Source: Alphaproteobacteria bacterium 41-28
GTDB lineage: Bacteria; Pseudomonadota; Alphaproteobacteria; UBA9655
Assembly: GCA_001897795.1 (NCBI GenBank)
Contig: MKUL01000059.1
Span: 1-45,479, forward strand
Reading direction: 5' to 3'
Length of the DNA: 45,479 nt
This document shows positions 8,594-17,216 of this stretch, piece by piece; the first letter of the stretch is position 1; the number at the start of each line of letters is the position of its first letter. The position numbers were made by a program, and so were the translations under genes. The notes beneath the pieces are model-generated. The model did no database searches. It saw only the letters and a program-made list of their open reading frames with translations, and was not told the origin of the DNA.

Positions 8594-9106
8594 ATGAAAA
8601 AGAATTTTCTTTTATCGTTGACTATACTGACTTCCGTTTTAACAAATCCTGTTTTCTCGATGGAAGGTGAAGAACAAGAAGAATGGCCTTCTTCTACCGC
8701 ATCACCCCGTACGGAACTCGGAAACGTTAAAGAAGAAGAGCATCCTTCCAATACATTACGAAATTGTATCGAACTTGGAACCATTGAAGGCCTTGAATTG
8801 GTAATACAACATGAGATTATTCAAACACCAGAAGGACGTTATAAGCCAAATAGCTTAGACGAGGTGAAAAGAGTATTAGCTCATTTAAAGAGCCCTGTAG
8901 CTACAAAAGGGGAGACAAATTATGAAAAGTTACAGCGGACGCTATTCAGTGAGCATCTCAATCAATTTACGGTTACCTTTGTAGATATTGCGCCAGGTTT
9001 TAAAAATCCTGAATGGCCAGCAAAAGAACCAAAGTGGATAAAAGGAGGCGAAGTACCTTATGAGGTTTCTTTTACGAAATTAGAGGATGAGAACGAGTCA
9101 CTCTAA
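8594..9106 (+). CDS. Small secreted hypothetical protein (paralogue A)
   Basis: I choose ATG 8594 (170 residues) because GGAG lies at 8582-8585, eight bases upstream; GTG 8585 and ATG 8588 are in frame but too close to that site. Residues 1-22 are a signal peptide (MKKNFLLSL ... VFS), followed by MEGEEQEEW. The mature region contains CIELGTIEGLELVIQHEIIQ and ends in an acidic tail. It resembles the next gene (9219) in layout and in a short motif, ELG...L...IQTPEGRY versus KLG...L...IQTSGGVF. No family is recognised. Confidence 0.7.
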   Translation: MKKNFLLSLTILTSVLTNPVFSMEGEEQEEWPSSTASPRTELGNVKEEEHPSNTLRNCIELGTIEGLELVIQHEIIQTPEGRYKPNSLDEVKRVLAHLKSPVATKGETNYEKLQRTLFSEHLNQFTVTFVDIAPGFKNPEWPAKEPKWIKGGEVPYEVSFTKLEDENESL

Positions 9107-9218
9107 GCGACCATCAAATTCTTTGTGGAGATTTTTTATTTGCTTTTATTTTTTTATTATGATAAATAATATTGTTGATCTGTAAAATTTATTTTTTTGA
9201 AATGTTTGTGGTGTAATT

Positions 9219-9686
9219 ATGAAAAAACTGTTCCCCTTATTTTTATCCGTCTCTATCCTTGTTTTCAACGGTTCTACATTTGCAATGGAAGAAAAAGCTG
9301 ACGATACTTCCGGCTCAGCCCTTCTCGTATCTCCCCTCAGACAGATTAAGCTTGGGGAACCTTTATCTCTTGACGATCTTAAGCATATTGCAAAAAAAGG
9401 ACGTATTCAAACTTCTGGGGGTGTTTTTCAGTTAATTGAAAAAGAATCATGCGACCCTGGACCGGCAATAAAACAATATTCCATGATTGTTCAACACCTC
9501 TTCGATAGAGAGTGCCATAAAGTTCTCAATTGCCATAAAGAAAAACTAGCTGAAAAAGACTCAGAAATCCTCAATAAGCTCAATAACGGTTTTATTTATT
9601 ATCTCGCGACTGTGAGTAACCCCTCAGTTACAGATGAATATTGGCCATGGGGTGGCAAGCTCGCTTTTCAAAAGATTTCAAATTAG
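9219..9686 (+). CDS. Small secreted hypothetical protein (paralogue B)
   Basis: 155 residues with a signal peptide (MKKLFPLFLSV ... TFA) followed by MEEK. The mature part has LGEPLSLDDLKHIAKKGRI, aligning with paralogue A, and three cysteines (ESCDP, RECHKVLNCHK). The C-terminal WGGKLAFQKIS resembles GGEVPYEVSFTKLE of A. The two lie 112 bp apart in the same direction and probably arose by duplication. Function unknown. Confidence 0.7.
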   Translation: MKKLFPLFLSVSILVFNGSTFAMEEKADDTSGSALLVSPLRQIKLGEPLSLDDLKHIAKKGRIQTSGGVFQLIEKESCDPGPAIKQYSMIVQHLFDRECHKVLNCHKEKLAEKDSEILNKLNNGFIYYLATVSNPSVTDEYWPWGGKLAFQKISN

Positions 9687-9739
9687 ATCTATTGTGCGGT
9701 TCCCTTCACTTTAAGATGGGGGGCCACTTCTTTCTAGAT

Positions 9740-10660
9740 TTATTCCTTCGATATTCCCATCAAATTCTCAGCAAAATCTTTGGCTGAGAAAGCATGAAGG
9801 TCTTCTATCGACTCGCCAACACCAATGGCGTGAACGGGAAGACCGAATTGCTGGGTGATGGCTACAAGAACACCACCTTTCGCTGTCCCATCGAGCTTGG
9901 TCACGATAAGACCTGACACATTCACAGCTTCTTGAAAGACTTTGACTTGTGTTAAGGCATTCTGGCCTGTGGTCGCGTCCAAAACGAGAAGGGTAGCATG
10001 AGGCGCTGCGGGATCAATTTTTTGAATCACCCGGTGAATTTTTTTCAGCTCTTCCATCAGGACGGCCTTATTATGAAGCCTTCCGGCCGTATCAATCATC
10101 ACGATATCATCATTTCGTTCTTTTGCCCTTTTAAAAGCATCATAGACAAGGCCGGCTGCATCTTTGTCAGGAGCGGTTTCAAGGGGGACATTCGCTCGTT
10201 TGGCCCATACCTCAAGCTGTTCTGTAGCCGCTGCTCGAAAGGTATCTCCAGCAACAAGAGAGAGTTGATAACCTTGGTCTTTCCATTGTTTCGCGAGCTT
10301 TCCAATGGTGGTTGTTTTTCCCGATCCGTTGACACCGAGAACAAGGACAACATATGGCTTTGACGAGCCTTTGGGAATTAACGGAAGTGCGTAAGGAGCG
10401 AGGAGGGGCTCGATTTCTTCTGCAAAGGCGGCTCGAATTTCTTCGGTCGTAATGTTCTGATTATATTTTTTTTTCTTGAGTTTTTGGATCAAATCTGCAG
10501 CTGTGCTGACGCCTAAATCACTGGTGATAAGAAGCTCTTCCAATTCTTCGAGGGTCTCATCATCCAATTTCCGATGGGTGACAAGGGTTGTAATTCCTTC
10601 CGTAATACGGGTAGAGGACTTCTTAAGTCCGTCTTTAAGTCGCGTAAACCAACTGGTCAT
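9740..10660 (-). CDS. ftsY: Signal recognition particle receptor FtsY
   Basis: FtsY is the SRP receptor GTPase that brings ribosome-nascent chain complexes to the membrane. The 306 residues comprise a short N domain (1-100, four-helix, beginning MTSWFTRLKDGLKK) and the G domain: GVNGSGKTTT (109-118), DTFRAAATEQL (139-149), DTAGR (190-194) and TKLDGTAKGG near 255. The acidic A domain of E. coli FtsY is absent, as is usual in alphaproteobacteria. It overlaps mtaB by 4 nt, so it is translated from the same message. Confidence 0.97.
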   Translation of the reverse strand: MTSWFTRLKDGLKKSSTRITEGITTLVTHRKLDDETLEELEELLITSDLGVSTAADLIQKLKKKKYNQNITTEEIRAAFAEEIEPLLAPYALPLIPKGSSKPYVVLVLGVNGSGKTTTIGKLAKQWKDQGYQLSLVAGDTFRAAATEQLEVWAKRANVPLETAPDKDAAGLVYDAFKRAKERNDDIVMIDTAGRLHNKAVLMEELKKIHRVIQKIDPAAPHATLLVLDATTGQNALTQVKVFQEAVNVSGLIVTKLDGTAKGGVLVAITQQFGLPVHAIGVGESIEDLHAFSAKDFAENLMGISKE

Positions 10661-11904
10661 AGGACCACCGTTGCTTCAAGAGAAGATTCCTTAATCCCTG
10701 AGACACGTGCTTTGATTAGACTTCCAGGGAGATGGGGGGTGGAGAGTTCAACTTTTAAAAAATGCTCACTGTGGCCTTGGATTTCAGTTTCGAGAAGAAG
10801 ATTGACCTCTTGGTTCACAAAGCGAGCAAGAGTTTTTTCAAGGTTTCTTTGACCGGCCTCTCGAAGGCGGGCAGCCCTTTCTTTGATAATATCTTTCTTG
10901 ACTTGCGGCATGCGCGCAGCAGGGGTTCCCTGACGAGGAGAATAGGGGAAAACATGGAGGAAGCTTAAATCACACTCATCCACAATTCGCTTCGTATTTT
11001 CAAACATTTCGTCCGTTTCTGTCGGAAAGCCGGCAATGATATCGGCCCCAAAGGTCACATCAGGACGGAGTGTACGTAGCTTTTGACAAATGTTAATTGC
11101 ATCCTGTCTCAAATGTCGCCTTTTCATCCGTTTGAGAATCATATCGTCCCCCGCTTGAAGGCTGAGGTGAAAATGGGGCATGAGCCGAGGTTCCCGTTCG
11201 AAAACATGAAAAAGATCGGGGTCGACTTCAACAGGATCTAAGGAGGAGAGACGGAGACGAGGAAGCTCCGGGACTTGGGCCAAGAGCCGTTTAACAATTT
11301 GACCAAGGGTTGGCTTTCCAGGAAGATCTTCTCCATAGGCCGTGATATCAACACCGGTTAGAACAATTTCCTGGAACCCGCGTTCTAAAAGGAGCCGAAC
11401 TTGACCTACAATAACGCCCAGTGGCACGCTCCGACTATTGCCGCGCCCAAAAGGAATGGTGCAAAAGGTACAGCGGTGATTGCACCCATTTTGGACTTGA
11501 ATAAAAGCCCGTGCACGACCATCAAAGCCAGAGATCAAGTGTTCGGCTGTTTCTTGGACGGACATGATGTCATTTACGATAACTCTTGCGTGTTCGATTT
11601 CTGGATTAAAATATTTGGCTTCAAGCTTTTCCATATTCCCGAGGACTTGGTCGACTTCTGGCATTTGGGCAAAGGATTCTGGATTGATTTGAGCGCCACA
11701 GCCCGTGACAATAATTTTTGCGTCGGGGTGCGTTCGGCGGTATTTTCGGATCGCTTGTCGAGCCTGACGTTCAGCTTCAGCGGTGACCGCACAGGTATTA
11801 AAAATAATAGCGTTCTGAAGCCCCGCTTTTTGGGCATTTTCACGAATCACTTCTGATTCGTAGGCGTTGAGGCGACATCCAAAGGTAACAACATTTGTGG
11901 TCAT
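10657..11904 (-). CDS. mtaB: tRNA t6A37 methylthiotransferase MtaB
   Basis: MtaB is a radical-SAM methylthiotransferase that makes ms2t6A at position 37 of tRNAs. The N-terminal UPF0004 domain carries three cluster cysteines (C10 in VVTFGCRLN, C38 in FNTCAV, C69 in VTGCGAQ). The radical-SAM motif CNHRCTFC gives C141, C145 and C148. The 415-residue length and the FGCRLN and TIPFGRGNSRS signatures fit MtaB rather than MiaB or RimO. It sits between dapF and ftsY with 4-nt ATGA-type overlaps on both sides, the standard alphaproteobacterial order. Confidence 0.93.
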   Translation of the reverse strand: MTTNVVTFGCRLNAYESEVIRENAQKAGLQNAIIFNTCAVTAEAERQARQAIRKYRRTHPDAKIIVTGCGAQINPESFAQMPEVDQVLGNMEKLEAKYFNPEIEHARVIVNDIMSVQETAEHLISGFDGRARAFIQVQNGCNHRCTFCTIPFGRGNSRSVPLGVIVGQVRLLLERGFQEIVLTGVDITAYGEDLPGKPTLGQIVKRLLAQVPELPRLRLSSLDPVEVDPDLFHVFEREPRLMPHFHLSLQAGDDMILKRMKRRHLRQDAINICQKLRTLRPDVTFGADIIAGFPTETDEMFENTKRIVDECDLSFLHVFPYSPRQGTPAARMPQVKKDIIKERAARLREAGQRNLEKTLARFVNQEVNLLLETEIQGHSEHFLKVELSTPHLPGSLIKARVSGIKESSLEATVVL

Positions 11905-12767
11905 GGAAGATCAATCATTCCTTCAAAACAATAATGAGCAGCGCCCGTTAAAAGAAGGGGGGCACCAGTACTCCAATCAACTTCTAAAACTCCTCCCTCC
12001 ATTTCAATAAAAACGGGAGTCTTTTTAATAAGGTCTAATTTTAAACTAAGTATTCCTACAGCACAAGCACCCGATCCGCAAGCGGGAGTTATCCCAACGC
12101 CTCGCTCCCAGACTCTAACTTTAACTGTTGTTGGAGAAATGACTTGAGCAATTTCCACATTAATCCCTTGTGGGGGTTGGAGCGAAAGAGCGAGTCCTTC
12201 CAGGTCTATGGAGGTTAGATCTTCAGTAAAAATGACGACATGGGGATTACCGACATCGATACAATACCCTTTCGATAAAGATAGGGGTAAAGGCATAGAG
12301 GGGGCAAAATGTGGATCTCTCAATGAAATAGTGATCTTATCTTTTCGGTTCCAAAATTGCGAAAGAAAGGTAGGCGTTTGAATAAGGCCCTTTTTCTTGC
12401 TCAAATGTTTAGCCACACAGCGCGTCCCATTACCGCAAGCTAAAGCTTGTTTTCCATCCGCATTATAGAAAAAAATATCCGCATCAACGCCTTTGGGTTC
12501 TTGAAGCACAATGACTTGATCACACCCTATGCCATGACGTCGGTTGGCAAGCACGCGAACTTGCTTGGGTGTTAGTTTGGTTTTAAGATGTTTATTCTCA
12601 ATCAAGATAAAATCATTTCCGAGGGCGTGCATCTTTGTAAAAGGAATTTTTGAACCACAAAAACCTGGGTCCCGGGTATTGAGCCCCTCTAACCCTCGCC
12701 TCTGGAGAGGCTTGGGAAGAGAGGCTAAATCCCGGGATGACGCTTGGGACTGACGATGTTTTTTCAT
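11901..12767 (-). CDS. dapF: Diaminopimelate epimerase with a repeat-derived N-terminal extension
   Basis: DapF converts LL- to meso-diaminopimelate for lysine and peptidoglycan synthesis. Core motifs are FTKMHALGNDF, ACGNGTRC and PACGSGACAV, the last two holding the catalytic cysteine pair. I choose ATG 12767 (288 residues) because AAGGAG lies about 11 bases upstream; a TTG at 12803 overlapping the ctaA stop and an ATG at 12794 are alternatives. Normal DapF starts about two residues before FTKMH. Here some 40 extra residues precede it, and most are encoded by a palindromic repeat (12664-12745). The stop overlaps the mtaB start (ATGA). Confidence 0.93.
   Translation of the reverse strand: MKKHRQSQASSRDLASLPKPLQRRGLEGLNTRDPGFCGSKIPFTKMHALGNDFILIENKHLKTKLTPKQVRVLANRRHGIGCDQVIVLQEPKGVDADIFFYNADGKQALACGNGTRCVAKHLSKKKGLIQTPTFLSQFWNRKDKITISLRDPHFAPSMPLPLSLSKGYCIDVGNPHVVIFTEDLTSIDLEGLALSLQPPQGINVEIAQVISPTTVKVRVWERGVGITPACGSGACAVGILSLKLDLIKKTPVFIEMEGGVLEVDWSTGAPLLLTGAAHYCFEGMIDLP
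12664..12745. repeat. Palindromic element read through inside dapF
   Basis: The outer arms are CCCGGGTATTGAGCC (12671-12685) and GGCTAAATCCCGGG (12723-12736). Inner arms CCTCTAACCCTCGCCTCT and AGAGGCTTGGGAAGAGAGG meet at a 2-base loop. In dapF's frame it encodes QASSRDLASLPKPLQRRG and the following residues without a stop. The sequence cgtcatcccggaattt at 22259 resembles its end (cgtcatcccgggattt on the minus strand), suggesting a dispersed family. Confidence 0.75.
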
Positions 12768-12799
12768 AACTCGTACTTTCTCCTTGTAGCTCATTTCTG

Positions 12800-13846
12800 T
12801 CAACTCTCTTCACGGGTATGGAGGAGATAAAGAGCATACACAAGGCTTCCAAATAGAATAAAGGCAAATGCTTGATGGAGCGTTGCCAGACCCACGGGGA
12901 CGACGAGGAGAAGGGTTGCAATGCCAAAGGAGAGTTGGAGAAAGGCTGCAATCACAACGCCAGCAAAAGCATGGGAAAGCAGCGGAGGGATCGGAAGTTC
13001 TCGTTGGTAAATCCAAATTCCACAACACACAGCGGTTGTCATAATAGCTGAAACTCTGTGAAGAAACTGAACACTTACCGGATTTTCTAGACAATCTTTC
13101 CACCAAGGAAATTGAGATAAGAACTCAGAGGGAATGAGGTCTCCCCCCATTAAGGGAAAGGTATTATAGATAAGGCCTGCTTTAAGACCAGCCACAAGGG
13201 CTCCTAGTAAAGCCGTGAGAAGGACAAGGAAGAGGGCAAGCAAGGAAAGTTTCATCAGAACCCGAAAAGCATTTTGGGAGTATCCTGTTCGCTTAAGCGT
13301 TAGTTTGTTTTTGTAAAGGCTCAAGATCATCCACAAGGCGACACCAAAAATAGCAAATCCCAGGAAGAGGTGAGCCGCCAGCCGGTAAGGGCTGACATGG
13401 GGGTCATGGAGGAGCCCGCTTTTAACCATGACCCATCCCATGAGGCCTTGTCCAGCACCTAAAATCCACAACAGAACGAGGGGGAACCAAAGTTCTCGAT
13501 GTTGTCTTTTAAAAACCATCAGGAAAGTTGGGATAAGAAGCACGAGTCCCAAGAGCCGTCCCCAAAGGCGGTGAATGTATTCCAGCCAAAAAATAGATTG
13601 GAATTCTGGAAGCGTCATTCCAAAGTTGATCTTCTGAAATTCTGGACTTTGTTGATATTTGCTAAATTCGATCAGCCAACCATAGCTTGTTAAGGGTGGA
13701 AAAATTCCTGTAATGGGCTTCCACTCAACAATGGAAAGCCCTGAGCCGGTCAGACGTGTCAGTCCCCCAATCACGATCATACCGAAAATCATGAGCATCA
13801 GTGTTATGAGACTTCCCTTAAAGAGGGTGTTGGGTTGAAGTGTCAT
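12800..13846 (-). CDS. ctaA: Heme A synthase CtaA/COX15
   Basis: CtaA oxidises heme O to heme A for cytochrome aa3 oxidase in the inner membrane. The 348-residue protein has about eight membrane segments and the conserved histidines of the COX15 family: EYIHRLWGR (about 90), HDPHVSPYRLAAHL (about 147-160), FLHRVSA (about 264) and LHQAFAF near the end. The segment TRLTGSGLSIVEWKPI near residue 31 is diagnostic for the proteobacterial/mitochondrial type. It implies an aerobic respiratory chain. A 31-bp internal piece of this gene (13514-13544) has a copy at 15369-15400. Confidence 0.95.
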   Translation of the reverse strand: MTLQPNTLFKGSLITLMLMIFGMIVIGGLTRLTGSGLSIVEWKPITGIFPPLTSYGWLIEFSKYQQSPEFQKINFGMTLPEFQSIFWLEYIHRLWGRLLGLVLLIPTFLMVFKRQHRELWFPLVLLWILGAGQGLMGWVMVKSGLLHDPHVSPYRLAAHLFLGFAIFGVALWMILSLYKNKLTLKRTGYSQNAFRVLMKLSLLALFLVLLTALLGALVAGLKAGLIYNTFPLMGGDLIPSEFLSQFPWWKDCLENPVSVQFLHRVSAIMTTAVCCGIWIYQRELPIPPLLSHAFAGVVIAAFLQLSFGIATLLLVVPVGLATLHQAFAFILFGSLVYALYLLHTREES

Positions 13847-13886
13847 TTAGTTATTATATACTCCTTCAACTTGAAAGTGTGAACTT

Positions 13887-13975
13887 TTCTGGATTGCTTC
13901 GCCCTTTCTGGGCTCGCAATGACGGAGCGGGGGAATCGTCATTGCGAGGAGCGTATGCGACAAAGCAATCCAGAA
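13887..13975. repeat. CGCAATGACG palindromic element, copy 1 (89 bp)
   Basis: The outer arms are TTCTGGATTGCTTCG and GCAATCCAGAA. An inner pair CGCAATGACG/CGTCATTGCG flanks a GC-rich centre. Related copies are at 15406-15489, 31405-31493 and, as a half element inside ampD, 41728-41766. Confidence 0.85.
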
Positions 13976-14025
13976 TTCTTGAAGTTCATCGAGTGAATAA
14001 AAGTATCGTTTCCCAGACTATAAAC

Positions 14026-14481
14026 CTACCTTTGGCTTTGGTAGGGATCACCCTGACCTGTTTCTAAATAGGATTTAAGGCTTTTTCGAAGGAAGTGGCC
14101 CCATCGCTCTTCGCAAATATCGTAGCATTCTAAAGATTTATTCAATCCTTGATGGGTAAAATTAAGCTCTGTTCCACCATTATCGTTATCCTTTATTTTG
14201 AATGTAAGATGTGTTCCAATCCATTCATTGGCTCTCTTCAAAAGGTCATCTACATGATGATGATCAATACATCTCCACTGAACTTGAGCAGAAGGGATAA
14301 GTTTTTCGACCTTCATAATAGTATACGTTTCATCAAATCGAAAAGTTGAAATACTGTCTTCTTTAGGTTCAACATCACAATCAGTGGTCCACCAATTTTT
14401 AAGTCCTTGTTGCTCGGCAATAGCTTCGTAAACTTTTTTAGGTTTTGCATTGATGTTAATTGTACATTGAAAGTCTTTCAT
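14026..14481 (-). CDS. SRPBCC/AHSA1-domain protein
   Basis: A 151-residue single-domain protein of the AHSA1-like START/SRPBCC superfamily: INAKPKKVYEAIAEQQGLKNWW at the N-terminus, GTHLTFKIKD and the GGTELNFTHQGL strand in the middle, and a C-terminal helix with RWGHFLRKSLKSYLETG. These form a hydrophobic ligand cavity; the ligand is unknown. It lies 12 bp after the ArsR-SRPBCC gene, so both are probably expressed from the promoter at about 15303-15329. Confidence 0.85.
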   Translation of the reverse strand: MKDFQCTININAKPKKVYEAIAEQQGLKNWWTTDCDVEPKEDSISTFRFDETYTIMKVEKLIPSAQVQWRCIDHHHVDDLLKRANEWIGTHLTFKIKDNDNGGTELNFTHQGLNKSLECYDICEERWGHFLRKSLKSYLETGQGDPYQSQR

Positions 14482-14493
14482 ATGGTTTCTCCT

Positions 14494-15294
14494 TTAGTTG
14501 TTTGACGATTTGCTGAGGAGGTGGCTAAGATTTTCAAGACAGCCCTTCCATCCCTGATGGTGCCGTTCCTTAATTTCTTCATCAGGGAACAGGTCGTGAG
14601 TGAGGGTCAGTTCAGTAAAACCATCGATATCAGCGAGTTCAATCGTCACAAGGGTATTCTTGATGAGTTTAGAATTCCATGTGAATACAATCTTTTTGAG
14701 AGGGATAATTTCCTTATATTCTCCCATATGATTATGAGCAATACCATCTTGATCTGTCATATTAAGTTCAAAGTGGCCTCCGGGTTCGAATGTATTTTTT
14801 GACGTCACTTTCCACGCCTCATCTGGTTTTAACCATAAGTTAATAATCTCAGGGCGACTTAAAGCTTCGAATACTTTGTCTCGTGGAGCTGTGAGTTTCT
14901 TTTTTATAATAAGAGGAGATATTTTCATTTTTTCATTCCTTGTTTGAGGTTGAGAAAACTCTGGGATGGCTTGTTCTAGTAGTTGGTCAAGCGAAGTCAA
15001 TTTCTGTTCCCAGAATGTCTGTAGTTGGTTGATAAGTTGAGCAGCCTCTGACAAAGGTCTTGAGTCTAAAGAACAGTAGCAAATGCGGCCTTTTTTAATG
15101 CGCCGTAAAAGTCCAGCTTTTTCCATCACATTTAAATGCTTGGAAATGGCTGCCAGCGACATATCAAAAGGTTTTGCAAGTTCAGTAACCGTATAGGTTC
15201 TCTTTGCAATCAAATCCAATATTTCACGCCGGGTGGAATCAGCCAGAGCATGAAAAATAAGATCTAATTTCTGAGGGCTTTGATATTCTACCAT
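14494..15294 (-). CDS. ArsR-family repressor fused to an SRPBCC/AHSA1 domain
   Basis: Residues 1-100 form an ArsR-type winged helix (LDLIFHALADSTRREILDLI, then LAKPFDMSLAAISKHLNVMEKAGLL as the recognition region). Residues about 118-266 are an AHSA1-like SRPBCC domain (LTAPRDKVFEALSRPEIINLW ... HHQGWKGCLENLSHLL). No ELCVC-type metal site is present, so it is probably not a metal sensor; the SRPBCC domain may bind a ligand or be a downstream effector domain. The ATG (15294-15292) lies inside a perfect ACCATATGGT palindrome, consistent with autorepression. Confidence 0.88.
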   Translation of the reverse strand: MVEYQSPQKLDLIFHALADSTRREILDLIAKRTYTVTELAKPFDMSLAAISKHLNVMEKAGLLRRIKKGRICYCSLDSRPLSEAAQLINQLQTFWEQKLTSLDQLLEQAIPEFSQPQTRNEKMKISPLIIKKKLTAPRDKVFEALSRPEIINLWLKPDEAWKVTSKNTFEPGGHFELNMTDQDGIAHNHMGEYKEIIPLKKIVFTWNSKLIKNTLVTIELADIDGFTELTLTHDLFPDEEIKERHHQGWKGCLENLSHLLSKSSNN

Positions 15295-15340
15295 ATGGTT
15301 AAATTATACCTTGTTTTTGCAATTGTCAACCATTTGGTTA
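15290..15340 (-). promoter_or_regulatory. Promoter and paired operators of the ArsR-SRPBCC operon
   Basis: Read leftward, TTGACA (15329-15324) and TATAAT (15308-15303) are both perfect consensus hexamers, with a 15-bp spacer that is somewhat short. They are bracketed by two similar dyads: AACCATTTGGTT (15328-15339, touching the -35) and ACCATATGGT (15290-15299, covering the start codon). The centres are about 39 bp apart. Two ArsR dimers there would block RNA polymerase. The expected start site (about 15296) leaves almost no leader. Confidence 0.7.
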
Positions 15341-15368
15341 AATAAATTAAAAGTGAGCTTTTTTAACA

Positions 15369-15400
15369 GACCATCAGGAAAGTTGAGATAAGAAGTACGA
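15369..15400 (-). pseudogene. 31-bp copy of an internal ctaA segment
   Basis: accatcaggaaagttg at 15370 and the following gataagaag match 13514-13544 within ctaA with about two mismatches in 30 bases. It is too short to be functional and lies next to a CGCAATGACG element, just as ctaA itself does on the other side of the ArsR cassette. Confidence 0.65.
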
Positions 15401-15405
15401 TACTT

Positions 15406-15489
15406 TTCTGCTTCGCCCTTTCAGGGTTCGCAATGACGGAGTGGGGGAATCGTCATTGCGAGGAGCGTATGCAACGAAGCAATCCAGAA
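15406..15489. repeat. CGCAATGACG palindromic element, copy 2
   Basis: Shares TTCTG-GCTTCGCCCTTTC, the CGCAATGACGGAG/CGTCATTGCGAGGAG dyad and GCAATCCAGAA with copy 1, which it matches almost base for base apart from a small deletion near the left end. It lies 17 bp after the ychF stop. Confidence 0.85.
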
Positions 15490-15505
15490 GCCAACAAAAG
15501 AATAA

Positions 15506-16606
15506 CTACACATTAAACCGAAAGTGAAAAATATCCCCATCTTGAACAAGATAATCCCGGCCTTCTAAGCGCAGTTTCCCCTCTGCCTTAGCTCCTTGTT
15601 CTCCCTGAAAGGCCATATAATCCTCATAGGAAATCGTTTCTGCGCGAATAAAGCCATGCTCAAAATCTGAATGAATTTCTCCGGCGGCTTGAGGCGCTTT
15701 CGCTCCTTTTTCTACGGTCCATGCATGGGCTTCCTTAGGGCCGATGGTAAAAAAGGTGATCAAATGTAAAAGAGAATAGCCTTCTCGAATTACACGCGTA
15801 AGACCTGTTTCAGTCAATCCTAAGCTTTGGAGGAACTCAGTTTTTTCTTCCTCCGAATCAAGAGAGGCAACTTCCGCTTCAATCGCGGCCGATATGATAG
15901 CCACACGACTTTCTTCTTTTTCCGCCCTTGCTTTGACAAGCTCGGTGAATTGGTTACCCGTGGCTGCATCGTTTTCCGCAACATTACAAACATATAAAAT
16001 AGGCTTCGTGGTGATCAATCCTAGACGCTGCATCTCTTCTTTTTCTTCTGAAGTGCATTGAATATAACGTGCAGGTTTACCTTGGCGGAGAAGCTCCAGT
16101 GCCTTTTCCATCAAAGGATATTGATGGAGTGCTTGAGGGTCCTTTGTTTTGAGCTTTTTCTCAAGCGCAGGCATACGTTTTTCCAGGCTTTCCAAATCCG
16201 CAAGCATAAGTTCCGTTTCAATGACGTCTATATCCCGTATGGGATCAATTTCACCTTCCACGTGGGTAATGTCTGGATTTTCAAAACATCGTACGACATG
16301 AACAATCGCATCCACTTCACGAATATGTCCTAAGAATTGGTTTCCTAATCCTTCTCCCTTGCTTGCGCCTCGAACAAGGCCGGCTATGTCCACAAATTCC
16401 AGTTGAGTGGGAATAATTTTTGCTGACTTTGCAATACGCGCAAGTTCATCAAGCCTTTTATCGGGCACACCCACGCGCCCCACATTAGGCTCGATTGTAC
16501 AAAAAGGGTAATTCGAAGCTTCTGCTGCAGCAGTAGCTGTAAGAGCATTAAAAAGGGTAGATTTTCCCACATTGGGAAGGCCAACGATACCACATTTAAA
16601 TCCCAT
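15506..16606 (-). CDS. ychF: Ribosome-binding ATPase YchF
   Basis: YchF is an Obg-family P-loop NTPase that prefers ATP and binds ribosomes; in E. coli it also affects oxidative-stress response. The 366-residue product carries [14 protein letters not shown] (about 8-21), the [17 protein letters not shown] switch-II region (about 73-89), a YVCNVAEND motif in place of NKxD (typical of YchF) and a C-terminal TGS domain ending in [11 protein letters not shown]. It overlaps pth by 11 nt. Confidence 0.97.
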   Translation of the reverse strand: MGFKCGIVGLPNVGKSTLFNALTATAAAEASNYPFCTIEPNVGRVGVPDKRLDELARIAKSAKIIPTQLEFVDIAGLVRGASKGEGLGNQFLGHIREVDAIVHVVRCFENPDITHVEGEIDPIRDIDVIETELMLADLESLEKRMPALEKKLKTKDPQALHQYPLMEKALELLRQGKPARYIQCTSEEKEEMQRLGLITTKPILYVCNVAENDAATGNQFTELVKARAEKEESRVAIISAAIEAEVASLDSEEEKTEFLQSLGLTETGLTRVIREGYSLLHLITFFTIGPKEAHAWTVEKGAKAPQAAGEIHSDFEHGFIRAETISYEDYMAFQGEQGAKAEGKLRLEGRDYLVQDGDIFHFRFNV

Positions 16607-17195
16607 CAGAGGACTCCTTTTTAGAGGGAGGGGGAAGCATTTGCATTATTTTTGCTGCATAATTTTCTGGTGATGATGTCAGTAACAGGTTGACCTCATC
16701 TGCTAAACTGGGAAGGAGAGGATCGAGCCACACATGTTCGTCCTTCGAAAAATCTGAGAGGACGTAAGAACTCACCGCTCCCTGATGGTGGGGACGACCA
16801 ATCCCAATGCGTACCCGCCAATACTGGGTGCCAAGATGGGCGTCCAAATCCTTAAGTCCATTGTGTCCCCCATGACCGCCGCCTTGTTTCACACGCACTT
16901 TTCCGAGGGCTAAATCGAGGTCATCATGGAAAACGATAATATGATCAGGAGGAATCTTAAAAAATCTTGAAGCCTCTCCAACCGGTCGACCTGATCGATT
17001 CATATAAGTTAAGGGTTTGAAAAGATAAACTTTTTCGTGGTCTACTCGTCCTTCACTGAGAAGCCCGGAAAACTTGGTTTTTTCAGGAGAAAACCCATAG
17101 CTATTCATGATTTCGTCTATACACATAAACCCCACATTGTGACGGTTCTGTGCATATTCACGCCCCGGGTTACCAAGTCCCACAAAAAGATACAT
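16596..17195 (-). CDS. pth: Peptidyl-tRNA hydrolase
   Basis: Pth releases peptides from prematurely dropped peptidyl-tRNA. The 199-residue length is normal. Signature 1 [20 protein letters not shown] (4-23) includes the catalytic His of [12 protein letters not shown] and [18 protein letters not shown] supply the other conserved residues (Asn and Asp). Gene order rplY-pth-ychF is the usual one in alphaproteobacteria. Confidence 0.97.
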   Translation of the reverse strand: MYLFVGLGNPGREYAQNRHNVGFMCIDEIMNSYGFSPEKTKFSGLLSEGRVDHEKVYLFKPLTYMNRSGRPVGEASRFFKIPPDHIIVFHDDLDLALGKVRVKQGGGHGGHNGLKDLDAHLGTQYWRVRIGIGRPHHQGAVSSYVLSDFSKDEHVWLDPLLPSLADEVNLLLTSSPENYAAKIMQMLPPPSKKESSDGI

Positions 17196-17216
17196 AGGTC
17201 AGATAAAGAACAAGAC

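Noticed and set aside
14984..15294. Metal-sensing ArsR (arsenic or zinc)
   Set aside because: No cysteine or histidine metal motif in the DNA-binding region; the fusion to SRPBCC argues for another signal.
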